Source: Anisus vortex (lineage: Eukaryota; Mollusca; Gastropoda; Planorbidae). From it: a DNA stretch of 64,000 bases. The notes beneath the pieces were generated by a model, which made no database searches, was not told the DNA's origin, and was given only the letters and a program-made list of their open reading frames with translations. Location of the stretch: NCBI GenBank assembly GCA_949126835.1, contig OX421500.1, positions 32,470,141 to 32,534,140 on the forward strand. Direction: 5' to 3'. This document shows positions 14,501 to 25,004 of this stretch, in pieces; the first letter of the stretch is position 1, and every line of letters begins with the position of its first letter. A program made the translations under genes and the position numbers.

Positions 14501-15235
14501 CTACAACAGAAACCACTGGTTTCACACCTACTACAACAGAAACAACTGCTTCCACTCCTACTACAACAGAAACAACTGCTTCCACTCCTACTACAACAGA
14601 AACAACTGCTTCAACCCCTACTACAACAGAAACAACTGCTTCAAATCCGACTACAACAGAAACAACTGATTCCACTCCTACTACAACAGAAATAACTGAT
14701 TCCACTCCTACTACAATAGAAACAACTGCTTCCAATCCTACTACAACAGAAACAACTGCTTCCACCCCTACTACAGCAGAAACAACTGCTTCCACTCCTA
14801 CTACAACAGAAACAACTGCTTCCACTCCTACTCCAACAGAATTAACTGCTTCCACTCCTACTACAACAGCAACAATTGCTTCCATTCCTACTACAACAGA
14901 AACAACTGCTTCCACTCCGACTGCAACTGATACAACTGCTTCCACTCCTACTACAACTGATACAACTGCTTCCACTACTACTACAGCAGAAACAACTGCT
15001 TCCACTCCTACTACAACAGAAACAACTGCTTCCACGCCTACTACAACAGAAACAACTGCTTCCACTCCTACTACAACAGAATCAACTGCTTCCACTCCTA
15101 CTACAACAGCAACAATTGCTTCCATTATTACTACAACAGAAACAACTGCTTCCACTCCTACTACAACTGATACAACTGCTTCCACTCCTACTACAACTGA
15201 TACAATAGCTTCCACTCCTTCTACTACACCAAAAG
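2501..15235 (+). CDS. Giant mucin tandem-repeat exon (10-residue TTTETTASTP units)
   Basis: This uninterrupted stretch of 12,735 nt (4,245 codons) encodes about 424 copies of a 10-residue unit close to T-T-T-E-T-T-A-S-T-P. Variants at positions 7-10 (DSTP, GSTP, ASSA, DSNP, ASIS) recur. The 5' end is set by the acceptor CTACAACAACAG|AT and the 3' end by AAAAG|GTAAGT, both in phase 1. An upstream in-frame ATG at 2473 lies on the intron side and is unlikely to be the start. Dense Thr/Ser with regular Pro predicts heavy O-glycosylation, and one Glu per unit keeps the backbone acidic. Almost all units are exactly 30 bp; only three one-codon insertions were seen (near 3680, 5100 and 6113). There are no Cys and no globular segment. 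By analogy with MUC4, the repeat region sits in one giant exon upstream of NIDO-AMOP-VWD. Length in the assembly could be compressed or expanded. Confidence 0.88.
10771..13470 (+). repeat. Higher-order repeat: 1,350-bp (45-unit) tandem duplication in the mucin array
   Basis: Rare variant units recur at a fixed offset of 1,350 bp. Examples are the ACTTTTTCCACTCCTAGTAC junction near 10795 and 12145, TCCACGTCTACTACAAAAG at 11071 and 12421, and the ATTGGTTCCACTCCAAC block at 11935 and 13285. Longer or shorter offsets (1,170 to 1,920 bp, always multiples of 30) link further copies at 7.1-10.7 kb and 13.6-14.5 kb. The array therefore grew by in-frame duplication of multi-unit blocks. Confidence 0.7.
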
Positions 15236-15558
15236 GTAAGTAAATTTTTTTTTACATATTTTTTTCAGTATATTACATTAAAATTAATCTAGTATGTTTT
15301 AAATTTGTTTTTTTTTCTTTAGTCTCAACTACTTTTGTACTCTACATCGCCCAGACTAACAGCGATACGTGTACTGTTTTCATTTATTATTGTCACTTTT
15401 TAAACTTGCGTCTATTTGAAATTTAAAAAAATAAAGCATAAAACTTTTTTTTATTTTTGAAATTGTTTAAAAAAGATTGGTGAAGAATACTGTTAGAAAA
15501 TGTTTTCTACAATAAGGAATTTAGTTAAAGTTTTAGCTTTAACACATTAAATACACAT
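15236..15558. other. Start of mucin intron
   Basis: Begins with the donor GTAAGT at 15236. AT-rich, with nothing else recognised before the pogo-like element. Confidence 0.5.
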
Positions 15559-15737
15559 GGGAGAGGTGGGTAATTCCTACCCCCTAAGGAAAAAAATTAA
15601 TAATAAAAAAACTAACTGTAGAAAAAAGTTTTTTTTAACGTTAAAACAATTGTTGTTGACAAAAGAATGAAAATACATGATTTCAAAATGTTATCATGTA
15701 AGCAAAAAGCACAATTAATGAAATAAAAAAAAGACCC

Positions 15738-15779
15738 AGTGGTACGAATTGCCCTCACCAGCGTTCAATTCGTACCACT
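15738..15779. repeat. Subterminal palindrome of the pogo-like element
   Basis: A 14-bp perfect inverted repeat (AGTGGTACGAATTG and its complement) with a 14-nt spacer. A matching imperfect palindrome lies near the other end at 22055-22127, with the same GGTACG core and a nearby GCCCTC motif. Confidence 0.7.
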
Positions 15780-15918
15780 AGGGAGGGTAATAAGTACCAA
15801 AAGGAATGAAGAAAAACTATTTTTTGAAATGTTCAAGCTGAAATATTTTTCTTCATCTCAATTGTATAAAATAAATTCACTGGCATAATTCACAAGTATA
15901 ATTATCCAGTGATCCATT

Positions 15919-17250
15919 TTAATAGGCTGATGCACAGCATTTACGATGTACCCATTCTTTACAGATTAAACATTGTATCATGTCGTCCTCAAAGTTCTCA
16001 TCGCACATAAAGAAGTACCATAAGGAGATCTTTTTTTGGGGCCGATAGACCTTAGGTTTTATTTTCTGGAGCATTTTTTGCACTTTTGCACTACTTGTAG
16101 GCTTATTGGTATTTTGTTTTTGATAATTTGAAGTTTTTTTTTTCAAAACGACTTTTTGCATTTTTAGTTTTAGGGGTCAATAAAAGCTGTCGTTTATAAG
16201 GGATTGATGTCAATATTTGAGAGCTTTATTGTTTCCTTTTTTTTTTGTCCATGTCTAGTAACTGGCACTGGTATTGGTGAGATTTGTCTCACACGAATGT
16301 TATGATCTGGCGTTGCTTTATCTTGCGACCGGATAGAACTAAGCAGTCATAGTGATCGAAATCCTCCCCAATCTTAGTGAACAAGAGAACAGCTGAGGTT
16401 AAAGATGAATATTCTTCCATACCATAGTTTATATTTATAATTCCCCCCCACCCCAAAAAAAAAATCCTCAAGTATGCCGCCCTCACTCCCGAAATTTTGC
16501 GCCCAATGCGGCCGCCATGTTGCCTACATGGACGAGCCGACCTTGATAATATGCTTGAAACGGATAAAAAAAATAGAGATGTCAAGAGGCTGCATGCGAT
16601 GTATTGTATGTGGAAGAAGAGTTGGCATAATTAGTCTACACCTGATTCAGATGCTTTCATGATGGCGTTTAAGTTTTTAGTGTGGGTAGCATGTCCATCT
16701 AAAATCAAAAGGATATGGTGAGTTTTCGATGGTTTTACAAAAGATATAAAGTTGTCCATCCACTTTTTCAAATAGTCTGAATCCATCCATCCACTATCGT
16801 TGCATGCAAAAAGTATTCCAGAAGGTGCCCCGTCTTTCAGCTCATCTTTCATTCTTTTGCGTTTAAAAATCACGATTGGTGGAAGAAAATATGCAGCATT
16901 CATACAAAAAACGTCAGTGGTTGTGACACCTAATTTCTCGGCACTAGAGAGAGACCCAACCTGGCGCTTTCCTTTTGCTGCTGTAACTCTATATCTTGTG
17001 CACTGTTGACAAGTTTGTCTCGTCCATATTGTCAATTTCATAGCCTGTAGTGAATGTAGGTTCAAGATATTCTGAAGCTTGTCATAAAATCCATTTAGAG
17101 CTGTTATATCAAAGCCAGAAGCTCTAGCAATAGATGTCGGCTCAGTCTGGCGTAAACTTAAATTTGGGTGGCGCTTCATGAATGCATTATACAAATCTTT
17201 ACCCGCCATCATTTTGGTTTTGCTGAAAGCATGTAGCCGATTATTAGCCT
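15919..17250 (-). pseudogene. Pogo-like transposase, C-terminal part: DDE domain plus PHD finger (broken)
   Basis: The minus strand encodes, from high to low coordinates: a CENP-B-type DNA-binding half (FSKTKMMAGKDLYNAFMKRHP near 17170-17230), the first catalytic Asp in NMDET (about 17016-17030), GKRQVGSLSSAE, the NAAYFLPPIVIFKRK block, DGAPSG, the second Asp in LLILDGHATH (near 16690), and the third in HRMQPLD (about 16580-16600). The C-terminus (15919-16161) is PHD-finger-like: FMCDENF-x-CLICKEWVHRKCC. The frame is broken near 17000, near 16630, and between the DDE domain and the PHD finger. Pogo/Tigger transposases act on TA targets. A C-terminal PHD finger is seen in some animal pogo and jerky-like relatives. 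This copy cannot make an intact protein. Confidence 0.8.
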
Positions 17251-17559
17251 CAGTAAAACCAGGGCTGGTGGTACCCTGTGTCCCGGTGTACATGACATAC
17301 ATCCGGGGAATCCCACCTTGGGTGGTCAGGTCAGTCACAATAAGACCGCGTTCTGCCAATCCCCGACGGTGACTCGCGCGACTAGTGATACGGCGCACAG
17401 ATCCAACAAGCCCTTAGGGGTTTCGTGTTCCCGGTTTAGGGGTGCTCGTGCGCGGGTATCCCGAGCTGAGAGGCGTAACACGATAGGACTCTGCTCCCAG
17501 CGAAAGCGGAGGAAGCCCGACGGTAGACATGACCTAGGCAAAAGCTCGCACCAAAAGAG

Positions 17560-18439
17560 CGCCCAGCTCCGGGTGATGCACCTGAACGTGTTTGGCCTGA
17601 TCCCCAAGTCTCTAGAAATCCTAAAACTCTTGCATGAGTATGATATTGACGTGGCAATGTTCCAGGAGTGCAAAATTGGTAAGAAGAGGGTGGCATCCTT
17701 TTCGGGATATACGATCTTCCGATGCACCTGCTGCTTGGGAGGCAGTGGAGGGCTGGCAACCCTTGTCCGAAGTTCACTACAAGCTTGAGTGGTGAACCGC
17801 AGAACGGGCAGTTGCAAGACCGATATTCTAACCCTGAAGGTGTTGAAGAACGGAAAGGCTTACACCCTGACCAACGTCTACAACCCTCCAAAGAAAGATT
17901 TGGACCTCACCGTGGAGGCACATCTTTCCCGCACTTGTATCGGCGGTGATTTCAATGCGGCTGCACCGGCCTGGGGCTACGCTATCGCCAACAACTCAGG
18001 ACGACTGGTGGAGGAGCTATGCAACAGCACGACGCTGATCCGATTACAGGGTACCGATACCCCAGCTACCTTTTTCCACACGGGAAATGGCAGTGAATCG
18101 AGGCCGGATCTCACGCTCGTGAGTGCTGATCTGGCTGCTAGCACCTCTGTAGAAGTCCTGGGTGATGTTGGGAGTGATCATTTGCCCGTGTTGGTCACTA
18201 TCAATATAGGAAAAGCAAGCAGCGAACCTTCCGGGCCCAGGAAGTGGATCTACTCGAAGGCACGATGGGACGAGTACAGAGCGCGCACCGATCGCACTCT
18301 TGAAGAAGTGCTTATCGAGACTGGGCCTATCGACTCAGTGTATGGTACGATGGTTAAAGCCATACTAGGGGTTGCCAGAAAGACGATACCAAGGTCACAT
18401 GAGAAGCGCAAGTCAGACCGTTTTGGACAAAAGCCCTAG
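17560..18439 (+). pseudogene. LINE endonuclease domain (EEP family), with an internal stop
   Basis: The N-terminal part reads LRVMHLNVFGLIPKSLEI, then FQECKIG, matching the start of an exonuclease-endonuclease-phosphatase fold. After an in-frame TGA at 17786 the same frame continues with TNVYNPP, GGDFNAAAPAWG, SRPDLTLVS and GSDHLPVL, the catalytic Asp/Asn and terminal Asp-His motifs of APE-type LINE endonucleases. The domain would nick the target DNA to prime reverse transcription. The frame is then lost near 18415, where the linker to the RT (FWTKALGELVRKRR in the next frame) resumes. The open frame could be taken back to 17318, but nothing upstream of about 17560 is recognisable. Confidence 0.8.
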
Positions 18440-18444
18440 GAGAG

Positions 18445-20646
18445 TTGGTCCGCAAAAGGAGGGCTGCTCGCAAGCTCGCGAGCAGGCGGAAGACGGCCGA
18501 GAGCCGTCGAGAGTACAACCGTTTAACGGCGGAAGTGAAAGGGGCCATCGCGGAGGCAAAGTTGTCGAAATGGACTGATACATGTGCTGGATTGGACCTT
18601 GCGGATAGCCGGCAGGCATGGAACCTAATCAACCACCTTGAGCGAGCTGAAATAGCTAGCAGAGCACCAGCTTCGTTGGCAAGAGCAGGGGCAGGCCCCA
18701 TGGTATCGGATACCAAGCGGGCTGAGATGCTCAACCGTCACTTCGTAAGTGTCGGAAAACTGGGTGGAAGAACGAGTGTGTCTGCTGGGCTTAATAAAGT
18801 CCGGAAGGCAAACGAACGCCACATGACGGGAGAGGGTGAGGCTAGCACATTCACGGTGCCCTTCACTCGGCAAGAACTGGAGTATGTTTTGAGACGGTGC
18901 AAAGCGAAGAAGGCCCCAGGGCTGGATGGGATTAGCAACGAGCTGATCACTCACCTTGGGGCAGGTGGCAAGGGCAAACTCTTGGAGCTCGTAAATCGAA
19001 CATGGTCTGAAGGTGTCCTACCGAAACAGTGGAGAGAGGCCTTGGTGGTACCCATCTTGAAGAGGAGTAAAGACCCGGGTCAGGCCGAAAGCTACCGACC
19101 GATTTCCCTAACATCGTGTGTAGGGAAGGTAGCTGAGAGATTAATCAATAGGAGGCTTGTGAGGTTACTAGAGGATAATGGACTGGTTACCCCCACTCAA
19201 GCAGGCTTCCGTAGCGGAAGAAGCTCGATGGATCAGGTGACGCTCTTGGTCCAGAAAATGGCTGACGGGTTTCAGCGGAAAGAGTCTACACTAGCAGTGT
19301 TCCTGGATTTTAAACAGGCCTATGACAAGGTCTGGCGGCCGGGGTTGTTGTTGAAGCTACAGAGGCTAGGAATAGCCTCTAACATGTACAATTGGATCAA
19401 AGGGTTCTTATCCCGAAGAACAGTTGCAACTCGTTACGGGAAAGCGGTTTCTCGGAAGCGCATCCTGGAGCAAGGATTGCCCCAGGGCTCAGCACTGTCC
19501 TGTACATTGTTCTTGACTTTTATCAACGACCTGCCGAACTATCTGGGAAGCTCGTCACTGCTTTTCGCAGACGATCTTGTGGTCTGGTCGACCGGGAGGG
19601 AAGCGCGTGCTCTCGAGCGGGCCCTCCAGCAGGATTTGAACGCAGTAGCCTGTTACGCCAAGCTTTGGGGTATGGAAGTAAACTGCCTAAAAACAGTCTA
19701 CTCGCTCTTTACCCTTGGAATCGATATCCTCAAAGAGCCGATCGAGCTGAACATTGACGGCCGCGCCCTGGCATGCGACCAGAAGCCGGTCTATCTCGGA
19801 GTGACACTGGACCGAAAGCTAACGATGTATGACCATGTGAGGTTAGTCCAAGTGAAAGCATCTTCTAAGCTGAACATTGTCAAGAGACTGGCCAGTACTG
19901 GCTGGGGTGCGAAGGCGAGTGTGTTGAGAAATCTTTACCTAGGAGCGGTAAGATCTCAGATCGATTACAGCCTCCCGGTGCAAATCTATGCGTCTGATAC
20001 TGCTTTGAAGACGTTGGACTCTGTACAAAATCAAGCCCTCAGACTAATATGTGGAACGTTCCGAACCGACCCGACATCGGCTGTTGAAATCATGGCAAAC
20101 GTGCCGCCTCTGAATGGGAGAAGGAAAAGGGCCGTTATTACTGCTTACGAGCGGTATAAGCGGTTGGAGGAAAGTTTCCCCCTCAGGATGCTCGTGGATT
20201 TCTGGGTCGGAAGAGCTCGGATCTCAATGCAGTCCTTCATGCACCACACACTGAAGCTCAGCGCAGAGATTGGACTCCCGGTCGACCGCATGCCCATGCG
20301 GACGGGAGTGGAACCTCCTCCTCACCTATCTTTCAACCTACCAGAGATACGGACGAACCTGATGGAAGCAGTCGGACCCAGCGCTTGCCTGACTGAGAGG
20401 CGCGCAGCTGCTCTAAGGACGGTACGGGCATACTCGGGATTCGTTGAGGCATACACTGATGGGAGCGCGATCAGTGGGACCGAAGCGCGTTCTGGGTATG
20501 GTGCTCTTGTGTCGTACCCGAAGGCAGAAGAAAAACGGGCTGAGCTAAGTGGGCCATCTTTGATGCGGAGATGGAAGCCATCAGAATTGCTGCTGTGGCA
20601 ATTGGGAAAACGTTCGAAGACACACCAGCTGCTCGTGCTGATGTAG
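18445..20646 (+). pseudogene. LINE reverse transcriptase and start of RNase H
   Basis: An open frame of 733 codons. The RT blocks are clear: YRPISLTSCVGKVAERLINR, QAGFRSGRSSMDQ, AVFLDFKQAYDKVW, LPQGSALSCTLF and the catalytic FADD box at residues 374-377. Downstream is a thumb-like region. RNase H then begins with the first acidic residue in EAYTDGSAISG (about 20448-20480). A frameshift near 20560 ends this frame just before the second catalytic residue. The RT would copy LINE RNA at the nicked target. It is a remnant in this copy because both flanking domains are out of frame. Confidence 0.85.
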
Positions 20647-21278
20647 TTATCTTCACTGATGCGCTTTCAGTACTCCAAGCCATCGACGGCTTGTGGACTT
20701 GGCCCGAACTGCTTGTCCGACTATTAGCTGCTATTTCCGATCTGATCCTCAGGTACGAGGTGAAGGTCATCTTGCAGTGGATTTAAGGTCATGCAGGAGT
20801 CCCTGGCAATGAGATAGTGGATGCCTTGGCCAAGAAGGGATCCCTGACACCCACTCCGGAGGGTCCGTTTACCTTCGCGAGTGCCCGCAGATCAATACGT
20901 GAGTGGGAGACAAGACAATGGAATAAGAGTTGGGACGAGTCTGACAAGGGTCGAGGTGTGTGGCAGCAACTAAAACGACCAAATCGAGCTGATCCGTGGT
21001 GGAAGCTCCGCAGGAGAGAACAGGCTACGATAGCCCAGTTCCGTACAGGGCACTGCCCTATTGGTGCCTATTTCGGACGATTTAGGCCCAATTTCGATTC
21101 GCGGTGCCAACACTGCTTTGAAGCAGAAGAGACGGTCGAGCATTTGCTTTTAGACTGCCCTGCCTTGCAGGAGGAAAGAGTAGATGGGAATGGTCAACAG
21201 TTTGCACCATCCCTTTATGGGAACCTGGCTGTGCTACGTAGTACAAGTGTGTTTGTCCTCCGAATCCTAAGAGATTAG
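20566..21278 (+). pseudogene. LINE RNase H remainder and C-terminal Cys/His motif
   Basis: In the shifted frame RNase H continues: AEMEAIRIAA (catalytic Glu), VVIFTDALSVLQAID (Asp), then after an in-frame TAA at 20784 GHAGVPGNEIVDALAKKG (last Asp). The C-terminus has WKLRRREQATIAQFRTGH and a CQHCFEAEETVEHLLLDC motif, ending at the TAG/TAA region near 21278. With one stop and one frameshift the enzyme is dead. The same C-terminal blocks appear in the decayed copy at 1-690. Confidence 0.8.
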
Positions 21279-21332
21279 TCTCGATTCGATCACTCCGGTG
21301 AGTGAGGTTTAAAGTCTGTGATTCTAAACATC

Positions 21333-21610
21333 ATTCCCTAAAGCATTTGTATATGCTTGACAAGATCTTCCTCGACTTCAGGTGGCAGACTTGTTGATCT
21401 CCCCCTGACCTTTACTCCATATTTTGCGTATTTGTTTTTACTCAGAAGATGGCGAGTTAAAGTGGGTTTGGATATCCCATACATCTTAGAGCATTCATAT
21501 ATACCACAGATTCCCTCTTTTAATAAGAGAAGAGCCTTTTTCGAAACAACTTCTGACCATGCATTTGCCTGTTTTATGAAAAGAAAATGTAAGAATCCAC
21601 TGTCACATAG
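21333..21610 (-). pseudogene. Pogo-like transposase, N-terminal HTH part
   Basis: On the minus strand: AWSEVVSKKALLLLKEG, GIYECSKMYGISKPTLTRHL, SKNKYAKYG and GRSTSLPPEVEEDLVKHI. This is the psq/pogo helix-turn-helix followed by the spacer found before the CENP-B-type domain. The frame points straight into the LINE insertion and resumes at about 17250 with NNRLHAFSKTKM, so the LINE split the gene. No start codon was identified with confidence. Confidence 0.75.
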
Positions 21611-21639
21611 CGAAATACATTTGTATAGCTAGCACGTTT

Positions 21640-22466
21640 AAGTTATACAATATTATAAACAGGTTAAAAAAAGGTACGAACTCACCAGTTCCTGACTATG
21701 TGTCTCGAAATGTCAGCTTTTATGTTCTATGTTAAGGGATGGACAAGTGGGAAGATTTGGGAGGGGGGGGTTAACATCAATAACCTGTCCGAAACTAGCC
21801 ACCCCTCGGCACATCGATAAGGCACTCACTGCTTTCTACCCACCGAGTCTCGGAGCCTCTCGGCAGTGCAATGATCCTCAGAGGCTTAACACCAGCTGCT
21901 CCCCATGTGTACTCTTAAGGGGATCGTATCGGTGGTTTACACACTTCCCCAGACTCGTGGGTACAGAAGTGACTCAACAGTTCCAGAAACTCCGAATATA
22001 TACTATATTTTATTATGAGTTATGATATAATCAATTCACAAAGTCTGTCTATTGCGGCTAAAACGTACCACTGCGGGTAATTAGTACCGGTACGTATTGC
22101 CCTCCATAGTGTGGTACGATTTAGCCGACTCAGATGTAACCTTGTTTTCTACTTCTATGTTTTTGTTGGCAATACAAAATATATCAAATTATAATATTAA
22201 TTAAGAAGACTGGATAGTCAGCACACATAACAAGTATAAACAAGCTATGTTTCACCAGACCTACATAGTACGAATAGAGGCAATGGTCAAAATAACATCA
22301 ACTAGTGTAAAAAAATATGTATCGTGCTTACCGCTTTTCATTCTTGTCAATGTCTGCCATTTTTCTATGGAAGTCCTAATTAATGTGCTCGCATGTTTTG
22401 ACGGGCTTAAATCGTAATTACAACCAGTCAAAGTATGTAAAACAACAGAGGTACGAATTACACACT
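21640..22466. other. 5' non-coding part of the pogo-like element
   Basis: AT-rich, with a GC-richer block at about 21750-21980 that matches nothing recognised and could be a separate small insertion. The subterminal palindrome at 22055-22127 lies here. Confidence 0.5.
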
Positions 22467-22490
22467 GGTACGAATTACCCACCTCTCCCC

Positions 22491-23168
22491 TATTAGTAAC
22501 TCAAAATGTTGGCCAATGCCTTAGAATACTACTAGATTTGTTTTCATGTATGGTTTACTTTCAAAATGTTAAACGAATTTCCGTTATTTTTTAAGTATGA
22601 ATAAATGCAAGGAAGAGAATGAAATAGCTAGAGCTATATAATTAGAGAGGAAGTGATGGGGATAGATAATTTGATAGCTTAAGATGCAGAATGTGAGAAT
22701 AGGAGAGAACATATTTCGTGCATTTGTTTATGAAATTCCATAAACCGGTAAGTTTTAGAACTGTTTATATTGTCAAATGATTTTTAATCATTGATAATCA
22801 TTCGATATTCGAAAACTATTATTTTATCAGCCAAAGTAACAATAGTAGTCCTATTAATCAAGAGCTTTTAACTAAAACTAATCAGCTAATTGATATTAAT
22901 ATTGTAATTAGTTTATACTGAGATATGTTCATTTTTTTATCTGTCATCCTAAACTTGATAAATGAAATACTTTTTAACACGTTAAAAACATAATCGGATT
23001 TAATACTGCAACCAGTACGATTCAGACAGCCTTAGTAGTAATAATAAAAATTATAATACGTATCTACCTTCTAAACATATCATTTTACCCTTATGTCTAG
23101 AACAAAGGCCTACCCCTTGCAGCTCGTTCCAATCATTATCTATGTTGTTAACATTAATTTATTTACAG
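22491..23168. other. Mucin intron, distal part
   Basis: AT-rich intron DNA ending in the acceptor TTAATTTATTTACAG at 23168. Nothing else recognised. Confidence 0.5.
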
Positions 23169-23255
23169 AAACAACGTCTACTGCAGCAACAACCCAATCC
23201 ACCACTTCTACAGTGTCTGATACAAGTCCCACAACCTCTACCACGTCTTCTTCAG
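23169..23255 (+). CDS. Small Thr/Ser-rich mucin exon
   Basis: An 87-nt exon (29 codons) between the acceptor ATTTATTTACAG|AA and the donor TTCAG|GTAAGC. Read in phase 1, with a G from the previous exon, it gives E-T-T-S-T-A-A-T-T-Q-S and so on to T-S-S-S, ending in phase 1. Composition and phase match the giant exon upstream and the 4.8-kb exon downstream. It is symmetric, so it can be skipped without breaking the frame. It lacks the strict 10-residue period. It may be constitutive or alternative; transcripts would decide. Confidence 0.62.
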
Positions 23256-23488
23256 GTAAGCTTTTGATTGTATCGTCTCCCTTAGTTGAGGCTACATATT
23301 CACGATGAACAGTTGTCACTAATTCATCATTATCATCTGTCCTTTGAGTTCCTTGTGGAACATAGGGCCTCTGTCAAAGCACGCCACTCTTCACGGTCTC
23401 TTGCTAGTCGTTTTAATTCTTCCCAGATCTTTCCAGTTCTTTCGGTTTCATCCAGTATGCTTCGTCTCCATGTTCGCTTGGGTCTTCC

Positions 23489-23949
23489 TCAATGCCGTTT
23501 ACCCTGGGGATTCCACTCTAAGGCCTGTCTAGCTCTGTTGTTGTTATCTTTCCTGAGGGTGTGTCCAATCCATCTCCACTTCCTTTCCATGATTTGTTGT
23601 TCTACTGTTCTTTGTCCACACCTCTCCCACAGCTTGGAGTTTTCTACCTTGTCGAACCATTTTATTTTGAGTATATTTCTTAGGCATCTGTTAACAAAGG
23701 TCTGGAGTCTATTTTTAGTTATCTCTGTCGTTCGCCATGTTTCGGGCCCATAAAGTAGGACCGTTTTAATGTTTGTGTTAAAGATCTTTATTTTAGTTTT
23801 GACAGAGATGTATGTAGATCTCCAGACCTGTTTCAAGTTGGCAAAGGCTTGTCGCGCCAAATTTATTCGACGTTCGATGTCCTCGTCTGCTCCTCCTGAT
23901 GCACTGACCACACTTCCAAGGCATACAAAGTGATTCACTTGGTCTAAGC
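23489..23949 (-). pseudogene. LINE RT C-terminal region
   Basis: It reads DQVNHFVCLGSVVSASGGA, DIERRINLARQAFANL, VLLYGPETW, RLQTFVNRCLRNIL and RKWRWIGHTLRKDNN, ending with WNPQGKRH. This is the standard C-terminal pattern of RTE-like endonuclease/RT polyproteins. The frame is intact over this stretch but has no start of its own. The same C-terminal family left a shorter fragment at 62301-62497. Confidence 0.82.
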
Positions 23950-24996
23950 CATAGGTTCTCAACTTTTTTCGGCTCACCGCCCCCTTTTATTATTTTTTTC
24001 CGCTCACCGCCCCCCCCCCTTTAAGCCCATCTGGACTATAGTTTCAGCAATTTTTTTTAGCCGACTAGACTTTTTGTGTGATTAATTATTTAAAAAAAAA
24101 ATGAAAAGGAAACGTATGGTAAGAATTAATAGATCAAAAAATTGCCTTAACAAAAAGTTTAAATAAATCAATGCGAATCGTTGGCCTGGTGTGTTGCAAG
24201 CAATTAGTCTATTTTTGTATCAATTTTGGTTGCAAAAACCTTTAAGTCTAATAATCAGTAATATTTGTTATATTACAAAACAGAACATGTTCGGCATCAA
24301 TATTGAATCAAATGTGGAAACATTTTTTTGTTAAAGGGAGATAATTGGCCCGTTTTTTTTTATCTAATATTTCTGTCTTTTTTCTTTTATAAAAAATAAA
24401 CGGCTTACAATTTATAACTTTGAAATAATCAAACTGTAAAAAGTATTTGAAAATTATATAAATATTATATGACTAAAGAATTTATATGTATATTTTCAAA
24501 CATTACAATAACTACCCAGTTTGTATGATCACTACTTATCTATACTGCTTTACTATACCATATTTACATTAAACACAATGTAAAAATACATTTAACCGAG
24601 ATCAAAATATCATTAATATTAGCAGATGCTAGGGCGTTAGTGATCTGTCAGTAGGGTTGACAGTCCGGTGAACCAACCACAGGACCAGCCGGCCGCACAC
24701 TATATTTGCCAAATACAGACCCCTACTTCATCGAAAAGTCACTGCGATTCCTATTGCTTATTAATATAATAATATGTAGGCATAATGTTGGGGGATATCA
24801 GATATTTAGCGGCACTTGCGTTTACATCACATTTCATCCTCCAAAAACTAATCGATTCATATAGATGAGATGTTGAAATATATACCGCCCACTTGCCCTT
24901 CACCGCACCCAATCGCCCCCGGGAATGTCATCGCCCCCCCCTAAAGCTTCTCACCGCCCCCCGGGGGGCGATATCGCCCCCCGTTGAGAACCTATG
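23950..24996. mobile_element. Non-autonomous hAT element (MITE), 1,047 bp
   Basis: Perfect 14-bp inverted ends (CATAGGTTCTCAAC and complement) are flanked by a perfect 8-bp target duplication GTCTAAGC (23942-23949 and 24997-25004). The 8-bp duplication and the GGTTCTCAAC end are hAT hallmarks. Both ends carry C-rich GCTCACCGCCCCC-type tracts that form a second inverted repeat. No transposase is encoded. Confidence 0.92.
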
Positions 24997-25004
24997 GTCT
25001 AAGC

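Larger units (their letters stand above)
17260..21325 (+). mobile_element. I/Jockey-type non-LTR retrotransposon nested in the pogo-like element
   Basis: The GC-rich insert runs from the point where the pogo transposase frame breaks (about 17260) to where it resumes (about 21325). It carries an apurinic-type endonuclease, a reverse transcriptase, RNase H and a C-terminal Cys/His motif in that order, typical of RNase H-bearing I/Jockey superfamily LINEs. No ORF1 (gag-like) region was found upstream of the endonuclease, so it is either 5' truncated or belongs to a family without ORF1. A short duplication such as TAAA may flank it. Base composition differs sharply from the AT-rich host intron. 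Confidence 0.82.
15559..22490 (-). mobile_element. Pogo-like DNA transposon, disrupted by a nested LINE
   Basis: Terminal inverted repeats are visible: GGGAGAGGTGGGTAATTC at 15559 on the left, and its complement ending at 22490 on the right, about 23 bp with one internal mismatch. Just inside each end is a second inverted repeat built on GGTACGAATT: 15738-15751/15766-15779 (14 bp perfect) and 22055-22072/22110-22127. These may be transposase-binding sites. The transposase lies on the minus strand in two parts separated by the LINE at about 17260-21325. Without the LINE the element is about 2.9 kb. A TA follows the right TIR, but the left flank has drifted, so the target duplication is not certain. 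The coding parts are broken. Confidence 0.8.

Noticed and set aside
2517..15215. Long antisense frames (VVSVVVGVEA-type) and shifted frames (LLPLLLQQKQ-type) across the mucin array
   Set aside because: They are translations of the same 30-bp unit in other frames. A repeat whose length is a multiple of three stays open in several frames by default. Only the TTTETTASTP frame has matching splice phases and a mucin-like composition.
17335..17891. Antisense frames across the LINE endonuclease
   Set aside because: The sense strand carries a recognisable endonuclease; the antisense peptides match nothing.
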